From an uncultured Gammaproteobacteria bacterium (GTDB lineage: Bacteria > Pseudomonadota > Gammaproteobacteria > Pseudomonadales > Pseudohongiellaceae): 64,000 nucleotides of DNA. Of this stretch, positions 62,970 to 64,000 are shown piece after piece. The notes under the pieces were generated by a model. It saw only the letters and a list, made by a program, of their open reading frames with translations, was not told the DNA's origin and ran no database searches. The stretch lies in assembly GCA_903837345.1 (NCBI GenBank), contig CAILUG010000038.1:28376-92375 (forward strand), read 5' to 3'. Position 1 is the first letter of the stretch. Each line of letters begins with the position of its first letter. The position numbers and the translations under genes were made by a program.

Positions 62970-63536
62970 TTACATTTCGGTGGGACCTTTGCGAATCAGC
63001 CAGTGCGGCACCATCGAAGCCAGTACGCGATCCTTGAGGATGAAGTGGTGATAAAGCGCCGCCGCTGCATGCACTCCCGCTATCCAAAGGATCACATCGC
63101 CCAGCCAGCCATGCAGCTCGGCAATCTGCGAACCCAGCGTGTGTGATTCACCCAGCAGCGGGCCGATTTGCACACCGGCCAGCAATGTGAGTGGGTGGGC
63201 TTCCAGCCAGGCGCCAATGATGGCACTCAGCGGTACAATAAACAGCAGTGCATACAAGCCATGTTGCACCGCTTTGGCGGAGACATGCATCCAGCGTGCA
63301 GAAGCCGGTGCTGTCGGCACTACTGCCCTCGAGCGCCAGATGACACGCACTATGGCCAGCAACAGCACCAACAGGCCGAGTGTTTCGTGCAACTGCCGGT
63401 CAAAGTCGCGACGCGGAGCATAGACCCTGGCTTCCGAACCCCCGGGCCCATAGATGAATGCGACCAGAACGATGATGGCAGTGAGCCAGTGGAGTGCGAG
63501 GCCGGCTTTGCTGTAGCGGCTTGGAGCCTGGTTCAT
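62970..63536 (-). CDS. Cytochrome b561 family membrane protein
   Basis: A 188-residue four-helix membrane cytochrome. Candidate haem His residues lie in A-L-H-W (helix 1), Q-L-H-E-T-L-G (helix 2), V-Q-H-G-L-Y (helix 3) and L-H-G-W-L-G / G-V-H-A-A-A-A-L-Y-H-H-F (helix 4). It passes electrons between quinol and a periplasmic partner. The C-terminal H-H-F-x-x-K-D-R-V-L motif parallels the protein at 27767-28309. It is first in a two-gene unit with the ASST-like protein. Confidence 0.88.
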   Translation of the reverse strand: MNQAPSRYSKAGLALHWLTAIIVLVAFIYGPGGSEARVYAPRRDFDRQLHETLGLLVLLLAIVRVIWRSRAVVPTAPASARWMHVSAKAVQHGLYALLFIVPLSAIIGAWLEAHPLTLLAGVQIGPLLGESHTLGSQIAELHGWLGDVILWIAGVHAAAALYHHFILKDRVLASMVPHWLIRKGPTEM

Positions 63537-63662
63537 GACAAGTTCCCCTGCAGATGGTTTTAATGGTTCTTGAACTTGTAGGGTACTGCATTGCCGCGTG
63601 TGGTGGCTAGCCGTGGAGCACGTTGCACTCAGGCTTGATAGTGATCGGCATCTTTGAGTGAC

Positions 63663-63908
63663 TTAAGCGGTACTGGACTCGTAAACCTCTTTGCAAAACT
63701 CTGCTTCTTTGGCATGCCAGAAACCAAATAACCAGCCCTCACCATAGTCTTCACTGACATTGGTTACCGCACCACCACTCCAAGTGGTTGACTCCTTCAG
63801 ACCCAAACGCTTGGCTTCTTCAATGCGTAAGGCAGGCACCCTAAGGCAATATTGTGTGCCCTTGCAAAGCGCAAAAACCAAACCTGTTTTTGGATTGTAA
63901 AGTGGCAA
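63663..63908 (-). pseudogene. Remnant of an unrecognised small protein, 5' end lost
   Basis: A minus-strand frame of 81 residues ends with stop at 63663-63665. It has only a TTG near its left end and a stop at 63921-63923, just where an IS3-type leader begins, so the original start was probably removed by the insertion. The product is soluble, with three Cys and several Trp, and matches no family I know. It could instead be a real gene starting at TTG 63908. Confidence 0.45.
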
Positions 63909-63920
63909 GCCCCCGATATT

Positions 63921-64000
63921 CTAGACACTTGATAGCGTTACACTAACGCATCAAAGAGGTGTCTGACCATGAGCGGTAAACGCTATCCCGAAGATTTCAA
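63921..64000 (+). mobile_element. Left edge of an IS3-family insertion sequence (partial)
   Basis: A leader with inverted sequences (AGACAC...AGCGTT and AACGC...GTGTCT, about 63923-63964) precedes an ATG at 63969 that starts M-S-G-K-R-Y-P-E-D-F, the N-terminus of IS3-family OrfA helix-turn-helix transposase subunits. GAGGTG is a fair ribosome site. The rest lies beyond the window, so the subgroup and intactness cannot be judged. The exact left terminal repeat is not certain. Confidence 0.65.
63969..64000 (+). CDS. IS3-family transposase OrfA, N-terminal fragment
   Basis: The first ten codons read M-S-G-K-R-Y-P-E-D-F, which agrees with OrfA proteins of many IS3-group elements. OrfA normally supplies DNA binding and is joined to the OrfB DDE integrase by frameshifting. 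Only the start is in the window. Confidence 0.65.
   Translation, partial: MSGKRYPEDF

Overview
The window looks like the chromosome of a free-living gammaproteobacterium of the Pseudomonadales/Cellvibrionales type. The evidence is gene order. ruvX-algH-tonB-gshB lies beside pilG/pilH-like genes (37.8-41.6 kb), and cyaY/lptM-lysA-dapF-DUF484 lies at 47.6-51.0 kb; both blocks match the arrangement known from Pseudomonas. The DNA is moderately GC-rich, with AT-richer patches around the toxin-antitoxin loci, the receptor promoter region and the ABC permeases. No tRNA, rRNA, CRISPR array or prophage was seen. The genus cannot be named from the sequence alone.

Region 1 (about 0-29.8 kb) is an accessory island of exported oxidative enzymes. 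It holds three PQQ sugar/sorbosone-type dehydrogenases: one with an N-terminal cytochrome c, one with a C-terminal cytochrome c, and one without. It also holds an alcohol-dehydrogenase-type quinoprotein carrying the Asp-Tyr-Asp signature linked to lanthanide use, with its own dihaem cytochrome c. Other members are a cytochrome P460, a cytochrome b561, exported SnoaL-fold proteins (one internally duplicated), three paralogues of an unnamed exported family beside two DUF6152 proteins, a subclass B3 metallo-beta-lactamase, two esterases, a TonB-dependent receptor, an MFS permease, an exported tyrosine phosphatase and an aldehyde dehydrogenase. Together they suggest outer-membrane uptake and periplasmic oxidation of an unidentified alcohol, aldehyde or sugar-like substrate, with electrons passing to c-type cytochromes. 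A HigBA-type toxin-antitoxin pair, a GNAT acetyltransferase and a DTW-domain tRNA-modification enzyme interrupt the island.

Region 2 (29.9-36.4 kb) is mixed: a methyltransferase-glycosyltransferase fusion, an AI-2E family transporter, an O-methyltransferase, a small exported protein with an MBL-fold hydrolase, a HicAB pair, and a poorly coding stretch. Region 3 (36.4-43.6 kb) is largely housekeeping: an FMN-binding oxidase-like protein, an RsuA/RluB-type pseudouridine synthase, ruvX, algH, tonB and gshB. It is followed by two receiver-domain proteins and a 654-residue protein whose C-terminus looks like a decayed CheA ATPase, apparently what remains of a Pil-Chp chemosensory operon.

Region 4 (43.6-55.4 kb) has two large glycosyltransferase genes placed next to DUF484-dapF-lysA-lptM, then cyaY, an HDOD signalling protein, an MscS channel and an ABC-F ATPase. 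Region 5 (55.4-64 kb) has a MASE3 hybrid histidine kinase and a GntR-regulated ABC exporter operon whose ATPase gene is split by an in-frame TAG. It ends with an arylsulfotransferase-like protein, a second cytochrome b561, and the edge of an IS3-type insertion sequence that seems to have cut the start of a small gene.

Interspersed GTCAGAGTCGA palindromic elements mark at least four gene boundaries, and a 14-bp tandem array lies at about 43.6 kb. All calls come from reading the sequence and from family knowledge; no database search was run.
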